A stretch of 22,785 bases of DNA from Oppiella nova. Lineage: Eukaryota; Arthropoda; Arachnida; Sarcoptiformes; Oppiidae. This document shows positions 1-9,454 of this stretch, one piece after another. The stretch is taken from contig CAJPVJ010000580.1 of NCBI GenBank assembly GCA_905397405.1, positions 1 to 22,785 of the forward strand. The letters run 5' to 3'. Numbering within the stretch: position 1 is the first letter of the stretch; each line of letters begins with the position of its first letter. The notes beneath the pieces were generated by a model. That model made no database searches. It was not told the origin of the DNA and was given only the letters and a program-made list of their open reading frames with translations. Made by a program: the position numbers and the translations under genes.

Positions 1-1169
1 GAAAGAAACGGCAGAAAAAATACATTAGTTTCCAAGTCATTCATCGGAAGAAGTTTTCTTTTGTTTGATTACATGTGTAGACAATTCTTGCATATAATTG
101 ATACAATGAAAATTCAAAACAAATAACAGTATTTCATATTATAGTAGTAATGTAGTATAATTGAAAATAAAATAAAGACACAAAAACTCACTAATTTATT
201 GGAGAAGAAAATGATAAATTATACAATATTATCATTTACAACTAGTATATCACAATAGTATATACACAGTATCAGTAATATACACAGTATAGTAAATTTA
301 CAAAACCAGTATTGAACTTTTTTTAATACCATATAACAGCAAATCAAGTAAATCACTAACTTATTATCAATATGCACTGCATTGTAATTGTAAATAAAGT
401 AGATATAATTTTCATTTTTAATGTAGTCTGTAATATGTAAAATGATTCTTAAAAATTTACACAATTTTTATGTGATTTTAATCTTTAATTTTGAATCATA
501 TTTCAAAATGTGCAAAAATAGCAAATGTTGGAAAAGGTAATAGTAATCAGCTTTAAATGTGTTAAATAAGTATATGTGTTATACTATTGTGTATAAGAGA
601 AGATCAGCACTATATGAATGAAAATTACGGCTAAAAGTATGATAATAATGGCTGTAATATAATGCTTGACTGTATTGTAGTGAATAATATAATAACACAT
701 TATTTGTACAAAGAATTGACTCATTTCCTTATTCTTTCATGCCGTCTATCATTTTTTGTCAAATATATGATAATAGAAATTGATTTGCATTTTCACTGAA
801 TTTGAGTTTTATGTGAGAAAATGTTATGAAAGATGTGTGAATTGAGTGAAGAAACGGGACCTTAAGAAGCAAAAAAAATAAAGGACAGACACATTGAACA
901 GAAAAAAATATAATAATATATACTGTGGTGTATATAATGTCGGAAAACTGGCGACACTTTTTATTACATGAGAAGAAGTGATGCATTTATATTATCTCAT
1001 GTTTGCGCCATTCGTAACAATAGCTCACACAACGAATTATTCAGCAAAAAGAAGTGGAGGAATAATTCGTGAATAATAGGAGCGCATCACCAGTTGTCTC
1101 GTTGTCTCTATTGTCACGTTATTTCGTTCCCTTTATCGTAGACGAGAACATTAATGCATTTACACAACA

Positions 1170-1202
1170 TCTCTCTCTCTCTCTTTCTCTCTCTCTCCCT
1201 CC

Positions 1203-1239
<37 letters not shown>
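1170..1239. repeat. (CT)n microsatellite
   Basis: About 70 bases of nearly pure CT dinucleotides with a few TTT and CCC interruptions. The serine/leucine-rich and arginine/glutamate-rich open frames over it are products of the repeat and not genes. Confidence 0.95.
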
Positions 1240-1242
<3 letters not shown>

Positions 1243-1450
1243 GAGCACAATATCTTTTATAGTAAAATAGAGAGAAAAGTTTTATTCTTTTGTAAAAATA
1301 GTGTTTAGAGTCTGGGTTTGGTGTTAGAGAAGTGCGAGTATTGGCCGACAAAAAGCCTTTTCCTTTCATTGTTTGTGACGAACAGAACATTGAGTCGAGC
1401 TATGAGTCTATAAGTCCAACGAAATGACAAATTCGTTTCCGTCGGTCTCT

Positions 1451-1510
1451 ATCTCACTCTCACTCAGTCACTCACTCACACACTCTCACTCACTCACTCA
1501 CTCACACACT
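1451..1510. repeat. (TCAC)n-like simple repeat
   Basis: Imperfect TCAC/TCACAC tandem repeats about 200 bases after the CT microsatellite. The open frame through it (serine, leucine, histidine) is a repeat product. Confidence 0.85.
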
Positions 1511-4022
1511 CCTACTCTACTCTATCATTCATTCTTCAGAGTTAGTCCATGTCTTTGGCTTCACTCTGAATACGGTTCACAATTGACATTAACTGAACTA
1601 ATACTCAGACAATAGTTGACAGTATAAGACAAGACACGCCAACAGATATTTAATAGAGAATTAAATAACAAATTAAGAGAAAAAAGCATAAAAAGAAATA
1701 AAGCGAACAATAAATGCGACAAAAGAGACTACAATAGGCGTAAAGTTAGCGGAGTTTCAATTAATTATTAGTTCTTCAGATCAGTTGTAAATTGTTTTCA
1801 TTTTCATGACTTCCTAATTGATGTCATTCAGAAAAATTCATTTTTAAAAACTAGTTTTTCTTCAGCTTTTTCACTATTAAAACATTTTTCTCGCCTTTTG
1901 TTTCATTTTAACACAAATTTTTTCTTTGATTAATACGAAAACAATTTTCTCTTTTCTTATAAATATATTGTTTATTAATGAGATTATAGTTAAGAATGAA
2001 AATCTCTATTTAATTCTCTTTTATATACAATTTCATTGTGGGTTTTAATAGTTTGTGACACAAATTATTTTTGCCTTATTAACAGTTTGTTATGTTAACT
2101 CGGGTTTCAATTCTCACATCCTCTTTAACCTCGCTTCTTATTATCCTTAGTATCTTTTGTAGTAAATAATGTAAACTGGCTTTCAGTTTGGTGATAAGTA
2201 AAACAGCTTTCTTTAGACGACAGTTCACTTGTCGTAAGACTAACAATAATTTGTCAAAACAATCATTCAATACATAAATAATTGTTAAATACTTTATTTT
2301 ACTTATCATAACAATTACAACATACTCACTGTTGAGTAAATTTTAAATATTTTAAATATTATTAACCATTTATATAACTCAAAGCAAAATATTTGTTACA
2401 AATGAGCGTTTAGACAAAGTTTATGTTATAAATGACTGATTTTATTCACATATTAAAAATTATACTAATAAAAAATTCAAACGTTTAGTAAAACTTTCAC
2501 TGATTGTGAAATTATAGTCAATTAAAGATAATACAAATTTTAATAGATATCTTCAATTATCTTCAAAATGTTTTGTTGAAGAAATTTTTATTTCTCGTAA
2601 ATAATTTAAATACAATTAGTGTTGATTACCGTGAGATTCAAGCAATCAGAGCGCTATAAACTGTGATTTTAATGACATGTATCTAAAAGTTATTAATTAG
2701 CTGACTCTTGCCTGCAAACATTGCTTTAAATTTATTAAAATTATACTTTAATTAACCTATATTTTAATTTAATATGAATACGAGCCTATTAAAACAATTA
2801 TAATATAGATTCAATTTTTAAGTTTGGAAAGTTTGTTTGCATGAAATATTGATGTCCTATCAATGCTCACAATTATTCACATCTTAATGAATTCTCTCGT
2901 ATAAGAAACAACTCTTATATGGCACATATCGTAATATGTAAAATATATACAGTACAAATGTATGGGTTTTGTATAACCCATAATAAAATTGTATACAGTA
3001 AATTTTGAAAGACAATTAAACTAAATAAATAAAATAATGTCAATTTGACAGAGATAGGCGATATACTCAAAATATTCAAATTGTTTTTGCAACTTTTTGT
3101 TATGAAACATTTTAGTTTGAATATTGAGTGCTCATCTCTAGTGTCTAATAATAAAACTAATCTTAAAATACTTTATAAATTACTTTAACTTAAAGTGTTA
3201 TTTAGTAATATTGAAAATACTATTAAACATTTAATATAACCGGTATTATCATACAGCATACTGGCAATTTTCAATTAAACACTTTTATTTTCATATTGGT
3301 TTAATTAGTGTTTCAAATTGATAATGTCTATGATGATAATATTTAATGTGGAGATAAAGTATTTATTAAAACAGAACAATAACATGTTAAAGCTATCATT
3401 AACAAAGTAAAAAACCTGTTCTTAGTGTTATAGGTTTCGTAGATAAGTTATAAACACAATTTGCACTCAACTTACAGTATAACAATAAGACTTATTGAAT
3501 AAGTGGGCATATTTTGCACAACAAATGTATAGCTATTTTTTGGTATACCGTAGATTGTTTTGTGAGTATTAATAGTTTAGAAATATTTGTCGTTTCAAAG
3601 ATATAATCGCTTAAGATATGAGTTTTAATGAGTTTTAATAAACTTATCAATACAATTTTTATTAATTAAGAACTTTATTGATTAAAAATTACATCAACTT
3701 ACAGTTTTAGAATAAATGAGAGTTTTGATCATATTTCAAACATAACAACACAATTTGAATACATATTATGAATACAGTATTAAGTCATTAACTTTAACAA
3801 TTCATTTCGTGTTGACTAACTCTTTTACAATCGGTTTTTTAATATAATTAATTTTGTTCTTATTCTTTACATAACTTTATTTCGTTTTTCTCTATTTTTA
3901 CGTTTAATCATGAGTAATTAGAGTAAAGTCATGAAATAAACATTAATTGGTAGCAAATATGTGTTACAAAAGTGTCGGGGATTACCGATAATTCGTAAGA
4001 AAGTAATCATTTGATGAATTGA

Positions 4023-5135
4023 CTACTTCTTGGCTTTGGTTGGCTTTCGAGCGCATTGTTTGGTCTTTTTGTTGGTCTGCTTTTGTTTGGTGTCCTTCTT
4101 CTGACTCTTCTGACTCTTGAACCGAATCTTTCGTTCTTTGATTTCTTTGATGATGTCTTCGGTCCACAGTATATGAGACGAGCCTTCAGTCTCGACCTTC
4201 TCTTTCGATTTAATCGCTTTCTTCTTGACATTCACTGTCAGATCATTATTGTCGCCACCGTTTTGGGAATCGTCTTCAGCGGATATCCCGCAGGTTTACC
4301 TGCCGGCTGGGGATGGAGACCCCAGCGCTCACTACATGAACTTCAGTAACTGGTCAAACACCTCTAATCGGTAGCTTAGGAAGGTGTTCAGCACCAATTA
4401 CTGTAAGGGCTTCTCCTCGACTGAGCGCTCACTTCCGTCAAACACTTTCTCCTTGTAGTCGACAAAGAGGTTATGGTTTGTCTCGAGAGTATCGAAACGA
4501 GTCTCAAGCGATTCCTTGAGATCATTGATGGCCTTATCGGTGGACGAGTGACTGCTTTGGAAGAGATAGTAATTTATTGAACGGGTATTCGACGGACCGA
4601 TGCATTTGTATCGATAGAAGACAAAGTGGACGCCAGAAGACAACAACTTATACCAGACATACACCGCATCCACAATACCATTGCGTTTGCACTGATCAAT
4701 GAATTGGCGAATTGTGTGCAACTGATCCAAAGTGATCCGCACCTTCACGTCAAACCGAGTTTTCAGCGACTGATCCAACGGTTGCTTCACGTAAATGGCG
4801 TACAAGAGGTATAGGGAGCACACCCTCTGAGACAATGGCCTCTCTTTGTTCACCAATTGGGACAACACTTCCAAATAGATCTCATCAATGAATTCATGCA
4901 TTTCGTTGTCGTTGTGTCGACCACTGCAACAAACAGACCATCAATTGTCACCCATTGGTGTCCAGTCACGTGTTTACCGGATCTATTCTGGCTTTGAGTA
5001 CAGAACCTTTAGCACCGTCTTTAGCTCTATAAACCAACTTAAGAACAGCAGCATAAACCGCTTGTCTCAGAGCTACAGACAGGACTTAGGCCTGCGGCAC
5101 ATATAGTACAAAGACTTGCTTCGATGGCTTGTCAT
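4023..5135 (-). CDS. SNAPC1: snRNA-activating protein complex subunit 1 (SNAPc 43 kDa subunit), two exons, interrupted by two complemented tracts
   Basis: SNAPC1 is the subunit of the nuclear complex that binds the proximal sequence element of snRNA promoters and recruits RNA polymerase II or III. The region encoded by 4407-4901 carries the family core: a conserved SLYLLYAIY segment, an alternating basic stretch, then DAVYVWYKL and GVHFVFYRYK. The C-terminus (4023-4280) is lysine-rich, as in other SNAPC1 proteins, and ends at 4023. Exon 1 is 4978-5135 (ATG at 5133-5135), the intron is 4924-4977 (donor GTAAAC, acceptor TTTGTTGCAG on the minus strand), and exon 2 is 4023-4923. As assembled, the frame is broken twice (4981-5108 and 4279-4406). 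If those tracts are complemented in place, the gene becomes continuous, about 352 codons against roughly 370 in human. It then gains the family N-terminus with GFRTDIETLF and the DMSFGLIYRGR stretch running across the splice. Not a pseudogene in my view. Confidence 0.9.
4279..4406. other. In-place complemented tract inside SNAPC1 exon 2
   Basis: Read as given, the minus strand reaches a stop at 4398-4400, then about 120 bases of non-coding, GC-rich, hairpin-prone sequence, before the lysine-rich frame resumes at 4280. Complementing the stretch without reversing it gives an uninterrupted frame joining both sides, with DLWKDSMANLHKLVNDFKYI and RGRGRPSIWTPYR. The edges are set only by frame and sense, so they are good to a few bases; 4281-4406 (126 bases) is the minimum consistent tract. 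Confidence 0.88.
4981..5108. other. In-place complemented tract inside SNAPC1 exon 1
   Basis: The minus strand here has stops in all frames as given. Its in-place complement encodes the expected SNAPC1 N-terminal segment (GFRTDIETLFAKYDD, then DFCHDFQDMSFGLIY) in frame with the ATG at 5133-5135. It ends exactly where a TAC codon and a GTAAAC splice donor are formed with the unaltered bases 4970-4980. The right-hand edge (about 5106-5108) is fixed only by analogy with the other tracts. Confidence 0.9.
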
Positions 5136-5468
5136 GTCTTCAGATGTGTCTCAAGTTGTGGTCAAAGCTATCAATCACTCAATCATTCACTCAAACAATG
5201 CTTTCATTCATTCACTGAGTCTTGGATTCAGCGGTGAGTCAACCGTTAGAGCCGTTCACATATACTGTACGCACAAATGGGGCCAAACAGTGGCCAACCC
5301 TTTCACATACAATACATTCAATTCAATCCCATTTCTATACTTTGCATTCATTTCTCAATTTTATTAGACTTTTATTTCAATTCATTTATGGTTTCATGAT
5401 TTGATTTTAAATAAATGGAAAATTTATTACAATTTATGGTAAAATTACATGAATATAAACAAAAATCA
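5136..5468. other. Intergenic spacer between SNAPC1 and SORD
   Basis: Holds the 5' flank of SNAPC1 and the 3' flank of SORD, both on the minus strand. It has TCAA/TCAT-rich short repeats at about 5170-5215. No gene seen. Confidence 0.5.
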
Positions 5469-5596
5469 CAAAAACATTCTAAACATGCTTTTACATTCTG
5501 TTTACCTGCTATAGAATCACTATCTATTATTGAAACTGGTGAGGAAGGCATAATGAGAACTCATCAAGCTTCCGTACCTACCGGAATAGCTAACCC
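5469..5596. other. In-place complemented tract over the SORD C-terminus and 3' flank
   Basis: On the minus strand the frame VTHR is followed by a premature stop. Complementing the bases from 5596 leftwards, without reversal, gives R-F-P-I-D-K and KAIHAFELLK, the expected SORD C-terminal helix, then VVKVIIYH and a stop at 5515-5517. The 5596 edge is set precisely: one base later, the Phe codon TTC, conserved in human SORD, is lost. The left edge (5469) is inferred from the common tract length of 127-128. Confidence 0.88.
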
Positions 5597-7008
5597 AACC
5601 TATGGGTCACCAAAGGCTTCAAATCGACTTTTCCGCTCGAAATGAGTTCAATGGCCAACGGATAGCTATGACAACGATTTGAATATACAATTACATTATC
5701 TATGCACTCATGTAATGCCATAAGAATACAAACTCGTCTTTTATACGACAACTGCCAATGATATCAATCTCCCTGAGAGTGGCCGCACTCATAGGTACCC
5801 TGATTTTTGCGGGACCCAACCCTAACGTACAGATTCGGCCGCCGATTCTGGTCGCATGGATGGCCGTCGAGACACTGGACTCAACGCCCGAGCATTCAAT
5901 GCATGTATCGATTCGTCCGAATTGTGTATTCAGTGTTTTCACGAATTCAATGTCATTAAAGGTTTTGGTGTCTATGAGGAAAGTCTGGTCTGCGCCCATT
6001 TTCTTGGCTAAATTCAGTCGACTTTGATCTATATCTGTTATACAGACTTTTGTAGCACCAAAAGCTATACAGATTATACAATTATCATAGTTTGCAATTA
6101 TAATCCAAAATTGAATGCATTCACAAACCCTTAGCGCAGAGCATAGCCATTAGTCCAATGGATCCTAAATGTATGGCAAATCAGAACAAGTAGTTATTAA
6201 AAGATGAAATACTTGAATGGATACATACCAGCCCCACAAACCAAGACTCTATGTCCTACTTCTAGGTGGACTCGTCTACAGGCGTGAACTACCACTGCAA
6301 AGGGCTCGACCATTGAGCCCTCGTCCCACGACATGTTATCCGGAATTCTATCAATACAAATGAATTTTGCATTTATTTTATACTCAAATTTTGATAAATA
6401 ATACAATTCTTACTTAAACAAACAATTATCCGGATGAGTAAAGTATTGTTGAAGGCAACCATCCATTGGGGGCAGACCTCTGGACTGTACAAAAGATATC
6501 GGACACAAGTTGTATCGACCCATTCGGCAGTATTCACAGCGACCGCAAGATATAATGGGTTCGACGGCTACTCTGTCGCCAGCCTTCAGATCTCTAACTT
6601 TGGTTCCGACAGCAATCACTTCGGCCGATGGTTCGTGACCTAACACTAACGGCTTCTTTACAACAAAATCTCCGGCAAAGCCTTTCTTCCAGAGATGGAG
6701 ATCTGTGCCACAAATGCCATTACTTTTGAAAATATAAATCTATTGAATATCTATTGAATTTGTTTGATATTACTTTATAGTACCTTTTAGACTGCAGTAA
6801 ACATTCTATAAAATAGTAAAATTTTTAAGTAAATTTAATTTCAAAATCTAATTTCAATTATTAAGGTATTTGAAATTAAGTATATATTGGACATACCATG
6901 TGGTCCCAACTTGTCATCCAGGGGCCAAATCTCAATCTTTAACTCATTGGCCTTATGAAGAACCAGTGCTTTATTATCTGATTTTTTAAATCCTTTTAAA
7001 TTGCTCAT
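5515..7008 (-). CDS. SORD: Sorbitol dehydrogenase (zinc-dependent medium-chain dehydrogenase), seven exons
   Basis: Oxidises sorbitol to fructose with NAD+ in the polyol pathway, in the cytosol. Exons on the minus strand: 6897-7008, 6784-6805, 6414-6722, 6229-6347, 6129-6164, 5734-6064 and 5515-5665. They sum to 1080 bases (359 residues), almost the length of human SORD, with every phase matching. Visible: the catalytic zinc ligands in GICGTD (Cys49) and GHE (His74, Glu75); a structural zinc site CGRCEYCRMGRYNLC (Cys104, 107, 110, 118), which human SORD lacks; VEPF; the nucleotide-binding GAGSIG motif split over exons 4 and 5; and IECSG. Exon 2 is a 22-base micro-exon supplying residues equivalent to the EVLLRMHS region. 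Exon 6 uses a weak GTTTGT donor. The last exon encodes DLKPLVTHR and then falls into a complemented tract (5469-5596). Complementing it restores the family C-terminus, including KAIHAFELLK, and a stop at 5515-5517. As given, the frame stops early at about 5590. No peroxisomal or secretory signal is seen. Confidence 0.92.
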
Positions 7009-7381
7009 TTTATTTTGGATTTTTGGATCTTACAGTAAGATTCTTACTATAATATGTCTGTCTGTAAATGTCTAACTGATTTTATTTGTCTATATTTTGA
7101 TTATAATCATGAAAAAATAATAAATTTAGTAACTGTAATGTTAGGCTAAATAATATTTTAATTATTATAAAATGATCGTGCAATAATACATAACTTTTAG
7201 TTCTTTGTACCAAAAAAGCATGCAATTATTTATATCATACTGGTATATTGTTATAAGTTTCCATTACTTATTTTGCAAATATAGTAAGTTATTATAGACT
7301 TATCAAGTTCATTTTATCAATATAAGGAATTCCAAATGAATTAAAATAAATTAATACTTTATTTTTAAATAAAAAATGTGC
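7009..7381. other. Intergenic spacer upstream of SORD
   Basis: AT-rich DNA holding the SORD 5' flank and the 3' flank of the bHLH gene. No further coding sequence seen. Confidence 0.5.
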
Positions 7382-8263
7382 TTAAGAGATTAAAGAGGAA
7401 TAATTGATTGAATCAAAATCAAAATACGATTGAATTGTATTTATTGGTTCTTCAACTGAGTGTGAATTAGTATCCATTGATTCTGTCATTGAATACAGAC
7501 GTGATCTCATGGGCCACTTCTGCAAATCAATATAAAATTAATAAATGAGGTAGGTCATCACAAATACGATATTTAATACCGGGTATTATAAGGTAACTAC
7601 AGTATAGTAATCACAAATGAACAAGTAAGTTATGGAAACTTTTCTTCCATTTAGTTTTAAACTTTATTTTTTTATAAATAAAATTGTTTAATTGATAAAT
7701 GACTTGAAATTCAAAGCATAATTTTAATAGCATAAAGTTATAAAGCAAATTAATTTATAAGAATTAAAATTATAATACAGACGAAACTAACTTTTGAATT
7801 ATCAGAAGATAAATGTTTGTGATATAAAAACTTCAAATAAATATGATTCAAGAAATGATAGCATACTTTGATTGGATGCAAAAACTTGAGGTCGCATTCA
7901 AAAGCGGTGTTGACGTTCACATCGTTGTCTTCATCGGTAGCAACCATTTTACTGAGATATGAGATGTAATTTGTGGCCAAAATAAGGACATCCAGTTTAG
8001 AGAGCTTTGTGTTGGGCGGCACTGAAGGCAGACAGAGCTGAAGGCGTTGGAAGGCCTGCCGTAAACTCTTCACTCGACTTCTCTCTCGTTCAGCATTTTT
8101 AGCCGTCAAGTTATCCTTCAGTTTAAAGCCTTTATAATAAATGGCATATAATATTAGAAAATATACTAATAATATGTGAAATTAATTTTAACAAACTTGA
8201 TGTTTTCATTTTTGATCGCATTTTTTTCCGTTCAAAATGTTTGCTTTTAGTCACTCTTTCCAT
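7382..8263 (-). CDS. bHLH transcription factor, TCF23/TCF24 type, three exons
   Basis: A class II basic helix-loop-helix DNA-binding factor, expected in the nucleus as a dimer with an E-protein partner. Exons on the minus strand: 8197-8263 (ATG 8261-8263), 7867-8129 and 7382-7519. The total is 468 bases, 155 residues, all phases consistent. The first exon is basic (KSKHFERKKMRSKMK). Exon 2 carries the bHLH: NAERERSRVKSLRQAFQRL, a loop with VPPNTKLSKLDVL, and helix 2 ATNYISYLSKM. The exon 2/3 junction rebuilds FLHPIKKWPMRSRLY, the C-terminal signature that distinguishes TCF23/TCF24 from TCF21 and musculin. The tail (about 35 residues) is Ser/Asp/Tyr-rich and unrecognised. The first donor (GTTTGT) is weak, so exon 1 is less certain than exons 2 and 3. 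No complemented tract affects this gene. Confidence 0.88.
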
Positions 8264-8486
8264 AATCTGAATGAACACTACAAATATAGTTAACAAATGA
8301 TTTGTCGCATAAAAATACACCCAAACATAAGTAAATGTATTGTAATAAATGAAATTATAACAATTAATCATCTATTTTGAAGACTAAATATTTGTAATAT
8401 AAGTATTAAAATAAAAGCAACTATTTGACTAAAAATAGGCTACAAATGTTGATTATATTTCATATGTCTGAAGGGAGAACTGAGTT
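8264..8486. other. Spacer between the bHLH gene and the 128-shift repeat
   Basis: AT-rich 5' flank of the minus-strand bHLH gene. No promoter element stands out. Confidence 0.4.
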
Positions 8487-8741
8487 AATTATCAGCAAAG
8501 TATCAAATTTCATTCAATATCGGATTAGTTTCCAAAAAACTTATTGTAATAAATGTGAGCAAAAATAAGAGGTTATGTCAACAATCATTCATATTTTGAA
8601 GTATTTTCTTTATAAATTATCAGCAAAGTATCAAATTTCATTCAATATCGGATTAGTTTCCAAAAAACTTATTGTAATAAATGTGAGCAAAAATAAGAGG
8701 TTATGTCAACAATCATTCATATTTTGAAGTATTTTCTTTAT
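8487..8741 (+). repeat. Tandem duplication, 127 identical bases at a shift of 128
   Basis: Bases 8487-8613 are repeated exactly at 8615-8741, separated by a single base (8614). The bases just outside differ (8486 T against 8614 A; 8614 A against 8742 G), so the identity is exactly 127. Perfect identity in neutral AT-rich DNA, and the recurrence of the same period elsewhere in the window, point to an assembly overlap that was not merged and not to an old repeat. Confidence 0.95.
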
Positions 8742-8929
8742 GTTTAAACGAGAAATTTTATTTTTCTAAAAACAAATAAACTAAATATTTGTCAAACAAT
8801 TAAAATGAGTAAATTGTTATAAAAAACAAATAACAAGTTTTATAGATCGGAAAATTGGCCAAAAGAGAGCAAACATTGGCCTTTAAACTGCACACAACTA
8901 AAGACAACAAAAGACATCTAAAGATATAA
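8742..8929. other. 5' flank of the BTB gene
   Basis: The stretch 8850-8929 is less AT-rich and is probably the 5' untranslated leader of the plus-strand BTB gene. No clear TATA box or initiator was assigned. Confidence 0.35.
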
Positions 8930-9454
8930 ATGACTGGACCAAAAGCACTCGTAGACTCAAAACTAATTAACACGAAACCAGATTTAGTCGTAAAAGGAAA
9001 GGAGAAATCAGTTTTGGTTCATAGGATCAGCTTTCTCTGCATTAGTCCCTACTTTCAGAGGTATTTCAAATATAACCCCAAAAGAAATACTGACGGCTGT
9101 TATGAACTTCAGCTCAAAGACGTGTCCGACGCTGTGCTCATCCAGATCTGCAAGTATTCATCTGATGGCACGATTGACATCTATGAACACACTGTCTTTG
9201 ATTTGTTATCGGCAGCCGATATGTATAACATTAAAGGTATCATCAATTGTTGCAAACGATTTCTATTGCAGAATATATCGCCGACCAATTGTTTTGATAT
9301 CTATATATCGGCTCATTATTACAACTGCGGGAATCTGAAGAAGTCAGTCGCCGATTATATTTCTAAGAATAATGTGATGAATGAGGAGCAGTCGTGTCGG
9401 GAACTGACTATTGAATTAATTCTCGATATTTGGTACAAACAAAATATCCAATAA
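8930..9454 (+). CDS. BTB/POZ domain protein, single exon
   Basis: A 174-residue protein that is almost entirely a BTB domain plus the start of a BACK-like helical region. Residues about 17-125 fit the fold: DLVVKGKEKSVLVHR, then SPYFQRYF, LQLKDVSDAVLIQICKY, and LLSAADMYNIKGIINCCKRF. After this, NCFDIYISAHYY and the following helices resemble the BACK domain of kelch-type cullin-3 adaptors. There are no kelch repeats or other partner domain. In the family such domains mediate dimerisation and often cullin-3 binding; what this short version does is not evident. It has no introns, and an AATAAA signal lies 2 bases after the stop. Intronless and short, it could be a retrocopy or a lineage-specific expansion member. 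The start ATG is preceded by AT-rich non-coding DNA. Confidence 0.85.
   Translation: MTGPKALVDSKLINTKPDLVVKGKEKSVLVHRISFLCISPYFQRYFKYNPKRNTDGCYELQLKDVSDAVLIQICKYSSDGTIDIYEHTVFDLLSAADMYNIKGIINCCKRFLLQNISPTNCFDIYISAHYYNCGNLKKSVADYISKNNVMNEEQSCRELTIELILDIWYKQNIQ

Larger units (their letters stand above)
1..4022. other. AT-rich intergenic DNA, no gene recognised
   Basis: No reading frame here resembles a known protein. The open frames are short, AT-driven or lie in microsatellites. The stretch 1075-1620 is less AT-rich, carries two simple repeats and could be the 5' untranslated region or promoter of a gene outside the window, but no exon or clear splice pair could be supported. In-place complemented tracts like those in the genes further right could be present but would be invisible in non-coding DNA. 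Confidence 0.6.

Noticed and set aside
1069-1615. Open frames over the microsatellites
   Set aside because: Composition is dictated by CT and TCAC repeats, so they are not evidence of genes.
2079-2309. Minus-strand open frame of 76 codons
   Set aside because: No recognisable domain, AT-driven composition and no supporting splice sites or signals.
4279-4406. A structured non-coding RNA, SINE or mobile intron inserted in SNAPC1 (several good hairpins, higher GC)
   Set aside because: The stretch complements in place to an open frame that continues the protein; the hairpins are incidental to the true coding sequence, since complementing keeps base pairing.
4888-5106. Plus-strand open frame of 72 codons
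   Set aside because: It overlaps the SNAPC1 exons on the opposite strand and runs through a complemented tract; no family resemblance.
4023-7008. SNAPC1 and SORD as decayed pseudogenes
   Set aside because: All damage is confined to the complemented tracts. Everything else (splice sites, phases, catalytic residues) is intact.
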